DNA from: Acidobacteriota bacterium
Lineage (GTDB): Bacteria > Acidobacteriota > Vicinamibacteria > Marinacidobacterales > Marinacidobacteraceae
Direction: 5' to 3'
Length of the DNA stretch: 34,675 nt
Assembly: GCA_022828085.1 (NCBI GenBank)
Contig: JAJEIY010000066.1
Coordinates: 1-34,675 of the forward strand
The stretch's first letter is position 1. Every line of letters starts with the position of its first letter. Shown piece after piece: positions 6,944 through 16,305 of this stretch. The position numbers and the translations under genes were made by a program. The notes beneath the pieces were generated by a model. The model ran no database searches, had not been told where the DNA came from, and saw only the letters and a program-made list of their open reading frames with translations.

Positions 6944-8635
6944 ATGAAACTCCACACTTCCCGCAGAACCTTCCTCGGCGCCACCGCCGCCGGCCTCGCC
7001 GGCGCCGCGCTCCCCGCATCCCGCGCGGCCGCCGCGCCCGACGCGGCGGAACGCCAGCGCCTCATCGAACTCGCCCACTTCGGCAAGAAGGCGCCAGCCG
7101 AGGGCGCGGGCGGGATGGCGATCACCTCGCATCCGCTCGCGACCCGCGCCGCCATCGATATCCTGAAGCGCGGCGGGAACGCCTGCGACGCGGCGCTCGC
7201 CGCCTCCATCACCCAGACCGTGGTGGAGCCGCACATGACCACCATCACCGGCTGCCTGTCGCAGATGTACTTCGACCAGGCGACCGGCGAGACCACCTAC
7301 GTCAACGGCAACGTGAACGCGCCGATGGCGCCGCTGCCCGGCTACGGCCGCCACGACCTGGCCGGCGGACGCGGGGTCGCGGTGCCGGGCTGGTGGGGCG
7401 GCTTCGAGGCGGCCCACGACCGCCACGGCTCGCTCTCCCGGAAGGACCTGATGGCCGACGCGATCGCCTACGCCCGGGACGGGTTCGAGATGCACCCGTT
7501 CCTCTGGGGCGAGGTCTTCATCCAGTCCGACAAGATCGGGAAGACAGCCGTGGGCCGCGACATCTTCTTCGACGGGAACGCCATCCCCCGCCCCGGCGCG
7601 ACGCTCTACCAGAAGCAGGCCGCCGACACCCTGGAGCGGCTCGCCGAGGAAGGGAACGACTACTTCTACCGGGGCGACTTCGCGAAGGAGGTCTGCGAGG
7701 TGGTCCAGGCGCATGGCGGCGTCCTGACCCCTGAGGACTTCGAGCTCTGGGAGCCGCGCTGGCAGGAGCCGGCGTGGGGTTCCTACCGGGATCTCCGGAT
7801 CGCCGGCTCCCCGCCGCCCGACAACGGCGGCACGCACATCATCGAGATGCTCCACATGCTGGAGTTCCTCGACCTCGAGGGCCTCGGGCCGCCGACCGAG
7901 TCGGCCGAGAGCCTGCTGCAGATGGTCCGGATCAGCCACCTGGTCTACACCGAGGGCGGCCGGCAGAACGATCCGGAGAGTCACCCGCTGCCGCTCGAGA
8001 CGATCCTCTCCAAGGACTACGCGAAGATGCGTTTCGACCTGCTCCAGATGGGGCACCCGGTCGCCGACGCGTCCGAGCCGCCCCCGCCGGCGGGCAGCAA
8101 CCACGTGACGGTGGTGGACGCCGCCGGCAACGTCTCGACCATCCTGCATTCGTGCATGTCCTACCCGTGGAGCAACGGCCTCTTCGCCGGCGGGGTGAGC
8201 ATCTGCGCGGCGGGCGCCCATTTCTTCCGGGTCATGCCGAAGCCCGGCCACCGGATCTCGGCCTACGTGGCGCCGAACATCATCTTCCGGGGCAACCGGC
8301 CGGTCATGGCGTCCGGGTCGCCGAGCGTCAGCCTGCTGCAGAACGTCCTGCAGAACAGCCTGAACGTGCTGCAGTTCGGGGTGCCGGTCGGGGACTCGGT
8401 GAACCGGCCGCGGTTCGGCGGGCCCTCGCTGACCGTGCCGGGCGCGGTGCTGATCGAGGCCGATTTCCCGGAGAAGATCCGGGAGAAGGTGGCCGCGCGC
8501 GGCGTCAACTTCGACATCGTGAACCCCTGGAACTGGCACCACGGCTCGTTCGAGGGCATCCACATCGGCGACGACGGGATCCGGCGCGCCTGCGGCGACC
8601 CGCGTCGGTGCAGCATGGCGGAGGCGACGGCATGA
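6944..8635 (+). CDS. Tat-exported gamma-glutamyltransferase family protein
   Basis: A 563-residue Ntn-hydrolase of the gamma-glutamyltransferase family, which moves or hydrolyses gamma-glutamyl groups of peptides such as glutathione after self-cleavage. The start ATG has GGAGG upstream. A twin-arginine signal (SRRTFLG at about residues 6-12, then an Ala-rich stretch) points to folded export to the periplasm. Family landmarks are ILKRGGNACDAALAA and GVAVPGWWGGF in the large-subunit part and NHVTVVDAAGNV at the start of the small-subunit part. The usual nucleophile is the first Thr of TTHxSVVD; here the aligned residue is Ser385 (GSNHVTVVD). The later GSPGG loop reads GSPSV. Activity may therefore differ. 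Its stop overlaps the next start (ATGA). Confidence 0.88.
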   Translation: MKLHTSRRTFLGATAAGLAGAALPASRAAAAPDAAERQRLIELAHFGKKAPAEGAGGMAITSHPLATRAAIDILKRGGNACDAALAASITQTVVEPHMTTITGCLSQMYFDQATGETTYVNGNVNAPMAPLPGYGRHDLAGGRGVAVPGWWGGFEAAHDRHGSLSRKDLMADAIAYARDGFEMHPFLWGEVFIQSDKIGKTAVGRDIFFDGNAIPRPGATLYQKQAADTLERLAEEGNDYFYRGDFAKEVCEVVQAHGGVLTPEDFELWEPRWQEPAWGSYRDLRIAGSPPPDNGGTHIIEMLHMLEFLDLEGLGPPTESAESLLQMVRISHLVYTEGGRQNDPESHPLPLETILSKDYAKMRFDLLQMGHPVADASEPPPPAGSNHVTVVDAAGNVSTILHSCMSYPWSNGLFAGGVSICAAGAHFFRVMPKPGHRISAYVAPNIIFRGNRPVMASGSPSVSLLQNVLQNSLNVLQFGVPVGDSVNRPRFGGPSLTVPGAVLIEADFPEKIREKVAARGVNFDIVNPWNWHHGSFEGIHIGDDGIRRACGDPRRCSMAEATA

Positions 8636-9882
8636 CACGATCAGTCCTTGTTCTTGTGGCGGCGCTCTTCCTCGGGGCCTCGGTCTCCGCGCAGGACACG
8701 GTGCTCCGCTGCGGGGCGATCTTCGACGGCGACGCGATGGGCGGCGGCGGGGACATCGTGGTCCGCGAGGGGCGGATCGTCACCGGACCGCCGGACTCCG
8801 GCGACGTGGTGGACCTGTCGGGTCACACCTGCCTGCCGGGGCTGATCGACCTCCACGCGCATCTCACCATCAACCCGGACACCCTGACCGCGCTCGACAT
8901 GAACCGCTCCAGCGCGGCGCGGGCGCTCGACGCGCTCGCGAACGCCCGCAAGATGCTGGATGCCGGGTTCACCACGCTCCGAACCCCCGGCGAGTTCGAC
9001 GGCTACTACGCGACGGTGGACCTCAAGAACGCCATCAACCGCGGCCAGCACGTCGGGCCGCGCCTCCTCGTCGCGCCGCACGCGATTTCGGCCACCGGCG
9101 GCCACGGGGATTTCAACAACCTGATGGCGGATCTCCACATCGAGACGCCCACCCGGATCGCCGACGGCCCGGAGGGACTCCGCCTCGAGATCCGGCGGGA
9201 GTTCAAGTACGGCGCCGACTGGATCAAGCTGATGATGACCGGCGGGGTCATGTCGGCGGGCGACGACCCGAACGTCAGCACCTACACCCTCGAGGAAGTC
9301 ACCGCCGCGGTCGAGGAGGTCCACCGCCACAAGAAGAAGATCACCGTCCACGCCCACGGCGCCCCCGGGATCGTCACCGCGCTCCGCGCCGGGGTGGACT
9401 CGGTCGAGCACGCGACGCTCGTGGACGAGGAGGGGATCCGGCTCTTCAAGGAGCGCGGCGTCCCGATGGTGCCCACCCTCTACGTCATGAACTACATCCT
9501 CGAGGAAGGCGAGGCGATCGGCTTCCCGCAGGAGAGCATCGAGAAGGCGCGGGCGCTCATCGAGGAGCGCGACCGCCGGATGGGCGCGGCGTTCGCGGCC
9601 GGAGCCCCGGTGGCTTTCGGCTCGGACACGATCTTCCCGCACGACACCGCCGCCCGCGAGTTCGCGGTGATGGTGGGGATCGGACTCAGTCCGACGGATG
9701 CGCTCCGGTCAGCGATGACCGTGGCGGCGAAGACGCTCGGCCTTGAGGACGAGATCGGCCGAATCGCGGACGGTTACGCGGCGGATGTGATCGCGGTGGA
9801 GGGGGATCCGCTCGAGAACATCCGGGTGATGGAGGACGTCCGGTTCGTGATGCGCGACGGGCGAGTGGTGAAGGCCCCGTAG
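8632..9882 (+). CDS. exported amidohydrolase (imidazolonepropionase/Xaa-Pro dipeptidase-like)
   Basis: A 416-residue enzyme whose ATG overlaps the stop of the gamma-glutamyltransferase-like gene, so the two are coupled. It has a clear signal peptide (TRSVLVLVAALFLGASVSAQ, cleavage near 20). Metal-site motifs of the amidohydrolase superfamily are complete: HAHLT after CLPGLIDL, the probable carbamylated Lys in WIKLMMTGG, His in TVHAHG, His in VEHAT and Asp in FGSDT, plus the conserved ATGGHGD loop. The pairing suggests stepwise breakdown of peptides in the periplasm, with the first enzyme removing an amino-terminal group and this one cutting an acyl-amino or dipeptide bond. That is inference from neighbourhood; the substrate is not known. 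Confidence 0.9.
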   Translation: MTRSVLVLVAALFLGASVSAQDTVLRCGAIFDGDAMGGGGDIVVREGRIVTGPPDSGDVVDLSGHTCLPGLIDLHAHLTINPDTLTALDMNRSSAARALDALANARKMLDAGFTTLRTPGEFDGYYATVDLKNAINRGQHVGPRLLVAPHAISATGGHGDFNNLMADLHIETPTRIADGPEGLRLEIRREFKYGADWIKLMMTGGVMSAGDDPNVSTYTLEEVTAAVEEVHRHKKKITVHAHGAPGIVTALRAGVDSVEHATLVDEEGIRLFKERGVPMVPTLYVMNYILEEGEAIGFPQESIEKARALIEERDRRMGAAFAAGAPVAFGSDTIFPHDTAAREFAVMVGIGLSPTDALRSAMTVAAKTLGLEDEIGRIADGYAADVIAVEGDPLENIRVMEDVRFVMRDGRVVKAP

Positions 9883-9964
9883 CGCGAGTCAGGCTGGATT
9901 GCGGAGACAGGAGCTTGCCCGTCCGACGTGCTTCGGAGACAAGACTGCTAACGAGAAACACCGG

Positions 9965-10663
9965 ATGTCCCATTCGAAGCGGTGCGAGGCCAACTGGGTC
10001 GATTATCCTTTTGTTGTCTTCTTTAGCGAAGACAGGCCGGGAACCGGTAAGCAGCCGTATCAGTACACGGGGACAGTCGTGGGTGAGCGTTTTCTGCTTA
10101 CCGCTGCCCACAATCTCTTCAACAGAGATCGAAAACAAGGTGTCAAGGTAGAGAATCTAACAGTAGTGTTTTCCAACGGTGAGAAACGAAGTGGGGGTGC
10201 CGACATCTGCCCCAGATTCTACTGCTGCCCGTCTTATGTGGCCGAAACTGATAGCCGTCCCATCGGTTTCGATGCAGCCCTCATCCAACTGTGCAAGCCG
10301 GTGCCCGTACAACCCGTGGACTGGTCCACGGATGACGATGGTTTCCCGGACTTTGTGACAGATGCGGAAGTTGTAGGTTGGGACTACTCAGGACCAGACA
10401 CTTTGAGTCGTTGTCCGACACGATTCTATCGATTGGTCGAGTCCAGCCAGCGTGAACCTAGGCAGTTCGAGACTTTCGCAAAGACGGAGGGGGGAGACAG
10501 TGGCGGCCCTCTATTGGTGTTGCACAACGGCAGTAGGGTGCAGATCGGTATTCACTCGGGTCAGAGCCCCCGAAATAGTGATGCGCGCCGCGCGACGCGA
10601 ACTGCGAACTCTCAGATTCGGCACTGGATTGCAGAAATGATGAAGGATTCGTGCAGAAGGTAG
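9965..10663 (+). CDS. trypsin-like serine protease
   Basis: A 232-residue chymotrypsin-fold protease (S1/V8-like) with a full triad: His49 in LTAAHNLF, Asp103 in GFDAALIQL and Ser179 in GGDSGGPLL. A TTG 66 bases upstream (9899) would add 22 residues; I prefer the ATG because the extra stretch has no recognisable feature and nearly abuts the previous gene. No signal peptide is seen, so it probably acts in the cytoplasm, which is unusual for this family outside signalling or defence proteins. Four cysteines lie in CPRFYCC and nearby. Base composition is clearly less GC-rich than the genes to its left, marking the start of the defence island. Its target is unknown. Confidence 0.8.
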   Translation: MSHSKRCEANWVDYPFVVFFSEDRPGTGKQPYQYTGTVVGERFLLTAAHNLFNRDRKQGVKVENLTVVFSNGEKRSGGADICPRFYCCPSYVAETDSRPIGFDAALIQLCKPVPVQPVDWSTDDDGFPDFVTDAEVVGWDYSGPDTLSRCPTRFYRLVESSQREPRQFETFAKTEGGDSGGPLLVLHNGSRVQIGIHSGQSPRNSDARRATRTANSQIRHWIAEMMKDSCRR

Positions 10664-11081
10664 GTAGAGATCCTGTTGTTCCAATGGTGTAGCGAATCCG
10701 TAAAGGTCGAGGCGACATCCGTTCAAGTGACAGTCGAGCGCGCCTGGTTTCCCAGTTCGTTGGGAGCCTTCATAGCGAATCAATGCCCGAAGACCGATAT
10801 AGGGGGTGGCGGGTAGGCTGGCCCCACGAGAATGGCCCCCCTACGACGTCCGTGTCATGCCATCCCCGAGCCGTGGACTTGCGTTCGACGCTAGCTAACG
10901 ATGGGGCCGCGGTCGCGTTGGCGGACTGGGTCTTCCCAATGGATCACGACGGGTGCCATCCCTCGACCAACCGTGACTTCTAGGCCGCCAAGACACCTGT
11001 CGGTCAATAGTCGTTCAGTTGGTGGCGCATTCCCACGAAGTTGAGCTTCTAGGGAAGAACTGCTCTTCAGGAGGTAACGGA
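10664..11081. other. 418-base gap, no gene recognised
   Basis: I see no supported coding region, tRNA or repeat. A 66-codon open frame at 10783-10983 has no ribosome binding site and no recognisable motif. The right end holds a strong Shine-Dalgarno AGGAGGT (11069-11075) for the next gene, so the promoter of that gene is probably in this stretch. Confidence 0.6.
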
Positions 11082-13445
11082 GTGGCTCGACCTGAGACGC
11101 AAGTCAAGACCATCGACGGACGGGCACGCACGGTCCGAGAACTTCTCGATAAAGCCAAGTACGCCATCGATTTCTACCAGCGGGAGTACGCGTGGCAGGA
11201 GCGCCAGGTCCGCGAGCTTCTTGACGACCTAACGGGCAAGTTCCTCGACTCGTACGAGCCGGGACATACGCGCCACGAGGTCGAGGGATACGACCACTAC
11301 TTCTTGGGCTCCATCGTCATCAGTCACAAGCGCAAGCAGCGCTTTGTCGTGGACGGACAGCAACGTCTCACAACACTGACGCTCCTGTTAATCCACTTGC
11401 AGAGCCTGCAGGAAGAGCGTGAACACCGCGTTGAGGTCCAGAATCTCATCTATTCCGAGAAGTACGGTCGCAAGAGCTTCAACCTTGATGTCCCCGAACG
11501 CGCCGAGGTTATGCAGAAACTGATGGAGCGAGAGTCGGTCGATGTGAATGGTGCTAGTGAGTCGGTCCGCAACATCGTCGCACGCCACGCCAACATCGCG
11601 GACCATCTGCCGGAGGAAGTGACGGGGCCGGCCCTTCCCTATTTCGTCGACTGGCTTCTGGAGAACGTCCACCTTGTCGAGATCGATGCGTTCTCAGATG
11701 AGGACGCTTACACGATTTTCGAGACCATGAACGATCGGGGACTCAGTCTGAGCCTCCCGGAGATGCTCAAGGGCTACGTCTTGGCCAACGTCCGCCACGA
11801 GGACGATCAGCGATCTGTAAACGAGACCTGGAAGAAACACATGCAGGGTCTGAAGGAGCTCGGCGGCGAGGAAGATGTGGACTTCTTCAAGAACTGGCTT
11901 CGTGCGCGCCACGCCGACACCATCCGGCCCGGACGCAAGGGCGCGGAAAACCGAGACTATGAGCGCATCGGCTCGGAGTTTCATCGATGGGTCCGTGACT
12001 ACCGCGATCGACTTGGACTCACTGACTCGGACGCTTTCGTTCGGCTTGTCTCCCGTGACTTGAATTTCTATGCCCGCCGCGCGTACGAGATACGGCAGGC
12101 AGCTCGTGTCCTCACTCGTGGTTGGGAGTCCATCCGCTACAACGAGGACCGAGGATTTACCCTCCAGACGCAAGCTCTGCTCGCCGCTCTGACGCCGTCG
12201 GACGAAGCCGAGGAGACACGCCGCAAGGTCGCGTTGGTGGCGGACTACCTGGACATCTGGTTGGCGCGCCGCGTCTGGAACTTCCGAACCATCAGCTACT
12301 CCTCCGTCAAGTACACGCTCTTCATTCTGACGAAGGAGCTGCGCGGGAGGAACACGGCCAGTGTGTCGGAGTTCCTCCGCGAGCAACTGGATGAACAACA
12401 GGAGAGCTTCGCGCGCGAACCGCGGTTCCGATTGCACAATCAGAACTATCGGCAGGTTCGGCATGTCCTTGCGCGACTGACGCACTGGGTCGAGACGGAG
12501 TGCAGCCTTTCGTCGAAGTTCGAGGATCTGATCTCCCAGGGTCGAGCTCGCCCTTTTGAGATCGAACATATCTGGGCGGACCACTACGATCGGTTCAAGG
12601 ACTGGTTCGCTCATCCGAGCGACTTCGAAACCGAGCGCAACAGGCTTGGGGGTTTGCTCCTTCTCCAGCGCGGGGTCAACCAGAGCCTTGGAGACGCCAC
12701 CTACGAAGCCAAGCGGGATGCCTACCTCTCGAACAGCGAGAATCTCCTCGCTCGCAGCCTTCATCCGCTTGCCTACCAAAACCAGCCGACTTTTGGGTCA
12801 CTGATGGACCGAACCGGCCTGCTGTTCCGCGCCTATGAGTCCTTCGGACCCGAGGAGCAGGCGGAGCGGCAGGAGCTGTACATCCGGATAGCTGAGTGGG
12901 TATGGAATCCATCACGACTGGATCTCGATGGGGAGAAGCCCCCTACACCCGAGCCGATTGCCGAGCCCGAGGACGATACGTTGGACACGGTCGACCGACC
13001 CGACCGCGATGAGGCGCGGTTTGCCTTCTGGCGGGCGTTACTCGCCCACGCAAACGAAGTCTCGGACCTGCACTCCCGCATCTCCGCGAACCGCTTCAAC
13101 TGGCTCGGGACGCGGAGGCATGGACAGTGGTGGAACTACGTCGTTCTGCAGGACCAAGCCCGGGCTGAGCTGTACATCGATGCGCCTGAGGCAGAGGCGA
13201 ACAAGGCCCTCTTCGATGCACTTCACGCCGAACGTGGGGCGATCGAGGCTGAGTTCGGAACTCCCCTCACCTGGCAGCGGCTTGATCACAAGCGTGCCTC
13301 GCGAATCAGTTTGAGTGTACCGGGCGGGTGGGTTGACGACACGACGTGGCCCTCAACAATTGGTCAGATTGTGGACGCTATGCAGCGTCTGTACAAGACT
13401 CTCTCCCCGCGCGTCCAGGCGGCGCGATTCATGGGGGTGGATTGA
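11082..13445 (+). CDS. DUF262-DUF1524-DUF4268 protein (GmrSD-like type IV restriction candidate)
   Basis: A 787-residue protein. The start is the GTG at 11082, seven bases after AGGAGGT; a longer frame from 11019 has no such site. Residues about 15-230 are a DUF262 domain (ParB/sulfiredoxin-like NTPase) with FYQREYAW and the signature VVDGQQRLTTLT at 89-100. Residues about 420-610 look like DUF1524, the HNH-type nuclease half, with FEIEHIWAD near 491 and the N..L..LLLL..GVNQSLGD block after it. The last ~150 residues match DUF4268, ending in the conserved WQRLDHKRASRIS. GmrSD, BrxU and SspE share the first two domains and cut modified or phage DNA. The EIEH site has Ala-Asp where many homologues have Pro, so cleavage is not certain. 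It converges on the NTPase gene. Confidence 0.85.
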   Translation: MARPETQVKTIDGRARTVRELLDKAKYAIDFYQREYAWQERQVRELLDDLTGKFLDSYEPGHTRHEVEGYDHYFLGSIVISHKRKQRFVVDGQQRLTTLTLLLIHLQSLQEEREHRVEVQNLIYSEKYGRKSFNLDVPERAEVMQKLMERESVDVNGASESVRNIVARHANIADHLPEEVTGPALPYFVDWLLENVHLVEIDAFSDEDAYTIFETMNDRGLSLSLPEMLKGYVLANVRHEDDQRSVNETWKKHMQGLKELGGEEDVDFFKNWLRARHADTIRPGRKGAENRDYERIGSEFHRWVRDYRDRLGLTDSDAFVRLVSRDLNFYARRAYEIRQAARVLTRGWESIRYNEDRGFTLQTQALLAALTPSDEAEETRRKVALVADYLDIWLARRVWNFRTISYSSVKYTLFILTKELRGRNTASVSEFLREQLDEQQESFAREPRFRLHNQNYRQVRHVLARLTHWVETECSLSSKFEDLISQGRARPFEIEHIWADHYDRFKDWFAHPSDFETERNRLGGLLLLQRGVNQSLGDATYEAKRDAYLSNSENLLARSLHPLAYQNQPTFGSLMDRTGLLFRAYESFGPEEQAERQELYIRIAEWVWNPSRLDLDGEKPPTPEPIAEPEDDTLDTVDRPDRDEARFAFWRALLAHANEVSDLHSRISANRFNWLGTRRHGQWWNYVVLQDQARAELYIDAPEAEANKALFDALHAERGAIEAEFGTPLTWQRLDHKRASRISLSVPGGWVDDTTWPSTIGQIVDAMQRLYKTLSPRVQAARFMGVD

Positions 13446-13509
13446 GAGGCTAGCTCGGACGTCGTTGCTGGTGACCACGGGGACACCGACGCCCCAACCA
13501 GCGGAGGCG

Positions 13510-16167
13510 TTACGCGCGAGCCTTGCCGCCCCGCTCCTGAAGCCACCGTGCGGCCTCTTCGGTTGCCCGTTGCGCGTAGGGGTTATTGCCCTTGTAGTTG
13601 GCAAGCTCAGTTAGCGCGTTGTCAAGATGCACCCCGAGGAAGGTGCGTGCTCGATCGCGATCTATCTCGTAAGGGTGCCTGAAGATCGGTGGATACTGGT
13701 CGGGGTTCCTCATGTTGCTAGCAGGTGTCCCAACTAGGTTTGCCAGCTCGGCCAAGAACTCTCCAGAGTGAATTCTGGCTCCCTTCACCAAGATCGGAGC
13801 GAGGTGTTTCCCCCAAGCCTCCAAGGCCGGAGGCCCTTCGTCGGGGCTGGTGTTCGTTATCAGCAACCATATGACGAGCGCATCCTGGTCGTTCAGATGC
13901 CGCGCCAAATCGGCATCCGTTCGCACCGTGTCGTGAACGGCCTTGACTAACGCAACGCGCAGCTTCTCCCGCTGTTCCGGAGTGACGATCGTGTCACTGG
14001 GATGTGTAAATCGGTGGTAGAGGTCGACAGCGTAACTGAGGTTGACGGGCACCGATTTCAATATCACGTTCTGAAGCCAGTCCTTGTTCTCTTCATTGAG
14101 GAGCTGGCGTTCGCACTCGTGTCGCAACAGGACCATCGCCGGATGGTTCATCGTTGCGTTGGGGCCGTCTGTTTCCAGGAGCAGGAGGACCACATCCGTT
14201 GCCAATCGACTCAGTTCCAAGCGATCATGTCGAAAAGCGAAGTGCTTCCAGATGCGCGCGTACCGCGGATCATCTCCCCTGGACGCCACTAGTTCCGCGA
14301 CTAGTGAGTTTGACTCGCCCTGACGCCATTCCTCGATATGGCCGAGCACGACCTGGTCCCGGAGGTCATTCGGATCGAGTTCTTCCGCATTGATCCGACG
14401 AAAGTAGTCAGTTGGATCGGATAGGTGGACACCTTGTGGGGACTTGTCAGATAGAAGCGGGGCCTGTTGGTCCGACAGTTGCGTGATCCCCAACAGCGAG
14501 ACAAGGTGCTTAATGGAGTCTGAAGTGTTGGAAGACTCTAGGCACGCAGTCCACTCCGACTTGACGGATGCCGGACCAAAGAGATCGGACCCCTCCTCAC
14601 ACCGGGCTGCATCTATGTGCGATACGAGAAACTCGTAGACGGGCGTGGCGGCTTCTCGCAGAGCCGTGATTATCAGCAGATCTTCGAGATCCACCTCGCC
14701 ATGAAGCTGTTTCCACGCGGAATCGACCCGCGCAACAAAGCGCTTAAGGTCACGCGGGGTCTTGAGAAGCCGTGTCATGTGGCGCAATGGCCTGTTCTGG
14801 TTCGTCCGATAGGCGAACTCGAGCAACGCACCTCCCGTCAGATACGAGAGCTGCAGTTTCCCCCGCCGCTCGGGCTTGGGGTCAATGTCCAAATGCGCAG
14901 ACGTCCAGTGGTCCACGGCCGCCAAGAGGACCATAGCGACATCACGGTCGTCCATGGGTGGCAATAGTTCGACGGTGTCGCACAACTTGGCGAACGCGAT
15001 GCGGGGGCCGTGGTTCGGGTCAAAGGCGAGCACGAAGGAAATGTTCGGAATCTCGCGGAGCGCCCACAGGAGCCGCTCGAGATGACGTGTTTCGAACGCT
15101 GCGCCTGTACGCTCAGCGTCCTCCACGATCAGAACGAGTCGAGCATCTAACGCCGCGAGTATCTCGTTTAGACGCTGAAGCGTCTCAGTAGAGTCGGTTT
15201 CCGTATCAAGGCCGAGTGCGCGAGAGAGATTCGATACGGGCGCCGCTGCTACCAAACGCTGATAGGTCGCTGGTAAATCGCGCAGTTCGATCGTGTCAAC
15301 GTAGTTGTCGAGGGCTTCGACAATTCGAGCCAACGCAAGGCGCGGGACCTCGTCGGCGCGCGGAACCGCCCATACGTCGAAGTCCACGAGAATGGTTGTC
15401 GTCGCAGATGCCCGAAGGCGGGTTCGTACGAGGTTCAGAACACTACTCTTGCCACTTCCCATAGGACCCAAGAGCGCGACGGATCGTCCCTCGTTCAATC
15501 GCACCGTAACCCGGGCGCTCAGGGGACCTCGACCTAAGAGGTCAGAGGCTACGTGTTCGATGGGCCGTTCGCCGGCCGAGAGCCAATCCCGAACATCGTT
15601 CCACGTCCAACGTTGCTGACTGGGCGTCGTGGCCACAGGCGGCGGGTCCGTTCCAGTGTCCGGCAGATGTTTGCGACGGCGTCGAGCCATGCGCCGGAGG
15701 AGTACGGCACCTCCGATGGAGACGCTAATCGCAAGGAGCACTTCTAGTCGGAGCCAATGGGGTGTGATTCCGGGATGGCGAAGGCTGGGGGCACAGACCT
15801 CAAGTACGACGACGAAAAGAAAGGCAAGAACGAGAGCTACCCATGTCGGCGGGTACCACCACATGTTGGCTAGATGAGCCCGGCGCACGCTGATGGGTTC
15901 GAGGAGCATCCATAGGAGGACGGAGGTGACCGCGACTGTCGAGAATCCAAGAAACCACCATGCAAACGTGTCCTGCATTCCTTGCGCGAGACGCCACCCA
16001 GGAGGCAGAATCCATTCAAAGGCCAATACACCCATCACAGCGAGAAATCCGACGCCAAACCAACGCGTGATGGCCTGACGAGCTTTCCTTCGAAGTGTTG
16101 TCACTCTTTTCGAACGGCCAGCGGCATCTATGCCTTGCTTCTCTTGCCTGCGGCGGGGGTTAGGCAT
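13510..16167 (-). CDS. membrane-anchored P-loop NTPase (KAP-like)
   Basis: An 885-residue protein with four predicted membrane helices in the first ~160 residues (about 33-52, 65-88, 103-125 and 135-157), then RRMARRRRK, which puts the rest in the cytoplasm. The Walker A motif GPMGSGKSS is at about 232-240 and Walker B LVLIVEDAE at about 343-351. The TM-plus-STAND/AAA-like layout and the region LAFDPNHG resemble KAP-family NTPases found in phage defence. The long C-terminal ~450 residues are helical and I recognise no domain in them. GC content is lower than in the metabolic genes. It lies 138 bases downstream of hsdR on the same strand and ends 64 bases from the convergent DUF262 gene. The assignment to KAP is by layout only. 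Confidence 0.78.
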   Translation of the reverse strand: MPNPRRRQEKQGIDAAGRSKRVTTLRRKARQAITRWFGVGFLAVMGVLAFEWILPPGWRLAQGMQDTFAWWFLGFSTVAVTSVLLWMLLEPISVRRAHLANMWWYPPTWVALVLAFLFVVVLEVCAPSLRHPGITPHWLRLEVLLAISVSIGGAVLLRRMARRRRKHLPDTGTDPPPVATTPSQQRWTWNDVRDWLSAGERPIEHVASDLLGRGPLSARVTVRLNEGRSVALLGPMGSGKSSVLNLVRTRLRASATTTILVDFDVWAVPRADEVPRLALARIVEALDNYVDTIELRDLPATYQRLVAAAPVSNLSRALGLDTETDSTETLQRLNEILAALDARLVLIVEDAERTGAAFETRHLERLLWALREIPNISFVLAFDPNHGPRIAFAKLCDTVELLPPMDDRDVAMVLLAAVDHWTSAHLDIDPKPERRGKLQLSYLTGGALLEFAYRTNQNRPLRHMTRLLKTPRDLKRFVARVDSAWKQLHGEVDLEDLLIITALREAATPVYEFLVSHIDAARCEEGSDLFGPASVKSEWTACLESSNTSDSIKHLVSLLGITQLSDQQAPLLSDKSPQGVHLSDPTDYFRRINAEELDPNDLRDQVVLGHIEEWRQGESNSLVAELVASRGDDPRYARIWKHFAFRHDRLELSRLATDVVLLLLETDGPNATMNHPAMVLLRHECERQLLNEENKDWLQNVILKSVPVNLSYAVDLYHRFTHPSDTIVTPEQREKLRVALVKAVHDTVRTDADLARHLNDQDALVIWLLITNTSPDEGPPALEAWGKHLAPILVKGARIHSGEFLAELANLVGTPASNMRNPDQYPPIFRHPYEIDRDRARTFLGVHLDNALTELANYKGNNPYAQRATEEAARWLQERGGKARA

Positions 16168-16305
16168 AGTTCAAGGTCAGCACGGGGAACGAAGCACTTT
16201 CAGGACAGTGGCCGCCGTCGGCGCTGACCTGATCCATCGCGGGCGGGAATCCGATTCTGCGGATGGCAACAGGGTGCAAAACAACTTCGTGCGACGCTGT
16301 CCGGA

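Noticed and set aside
10783..10983. 66-codon gene between the protease and the DUF262 gene
   Set aside because: No ribosome binding site and no recognisable sequence.
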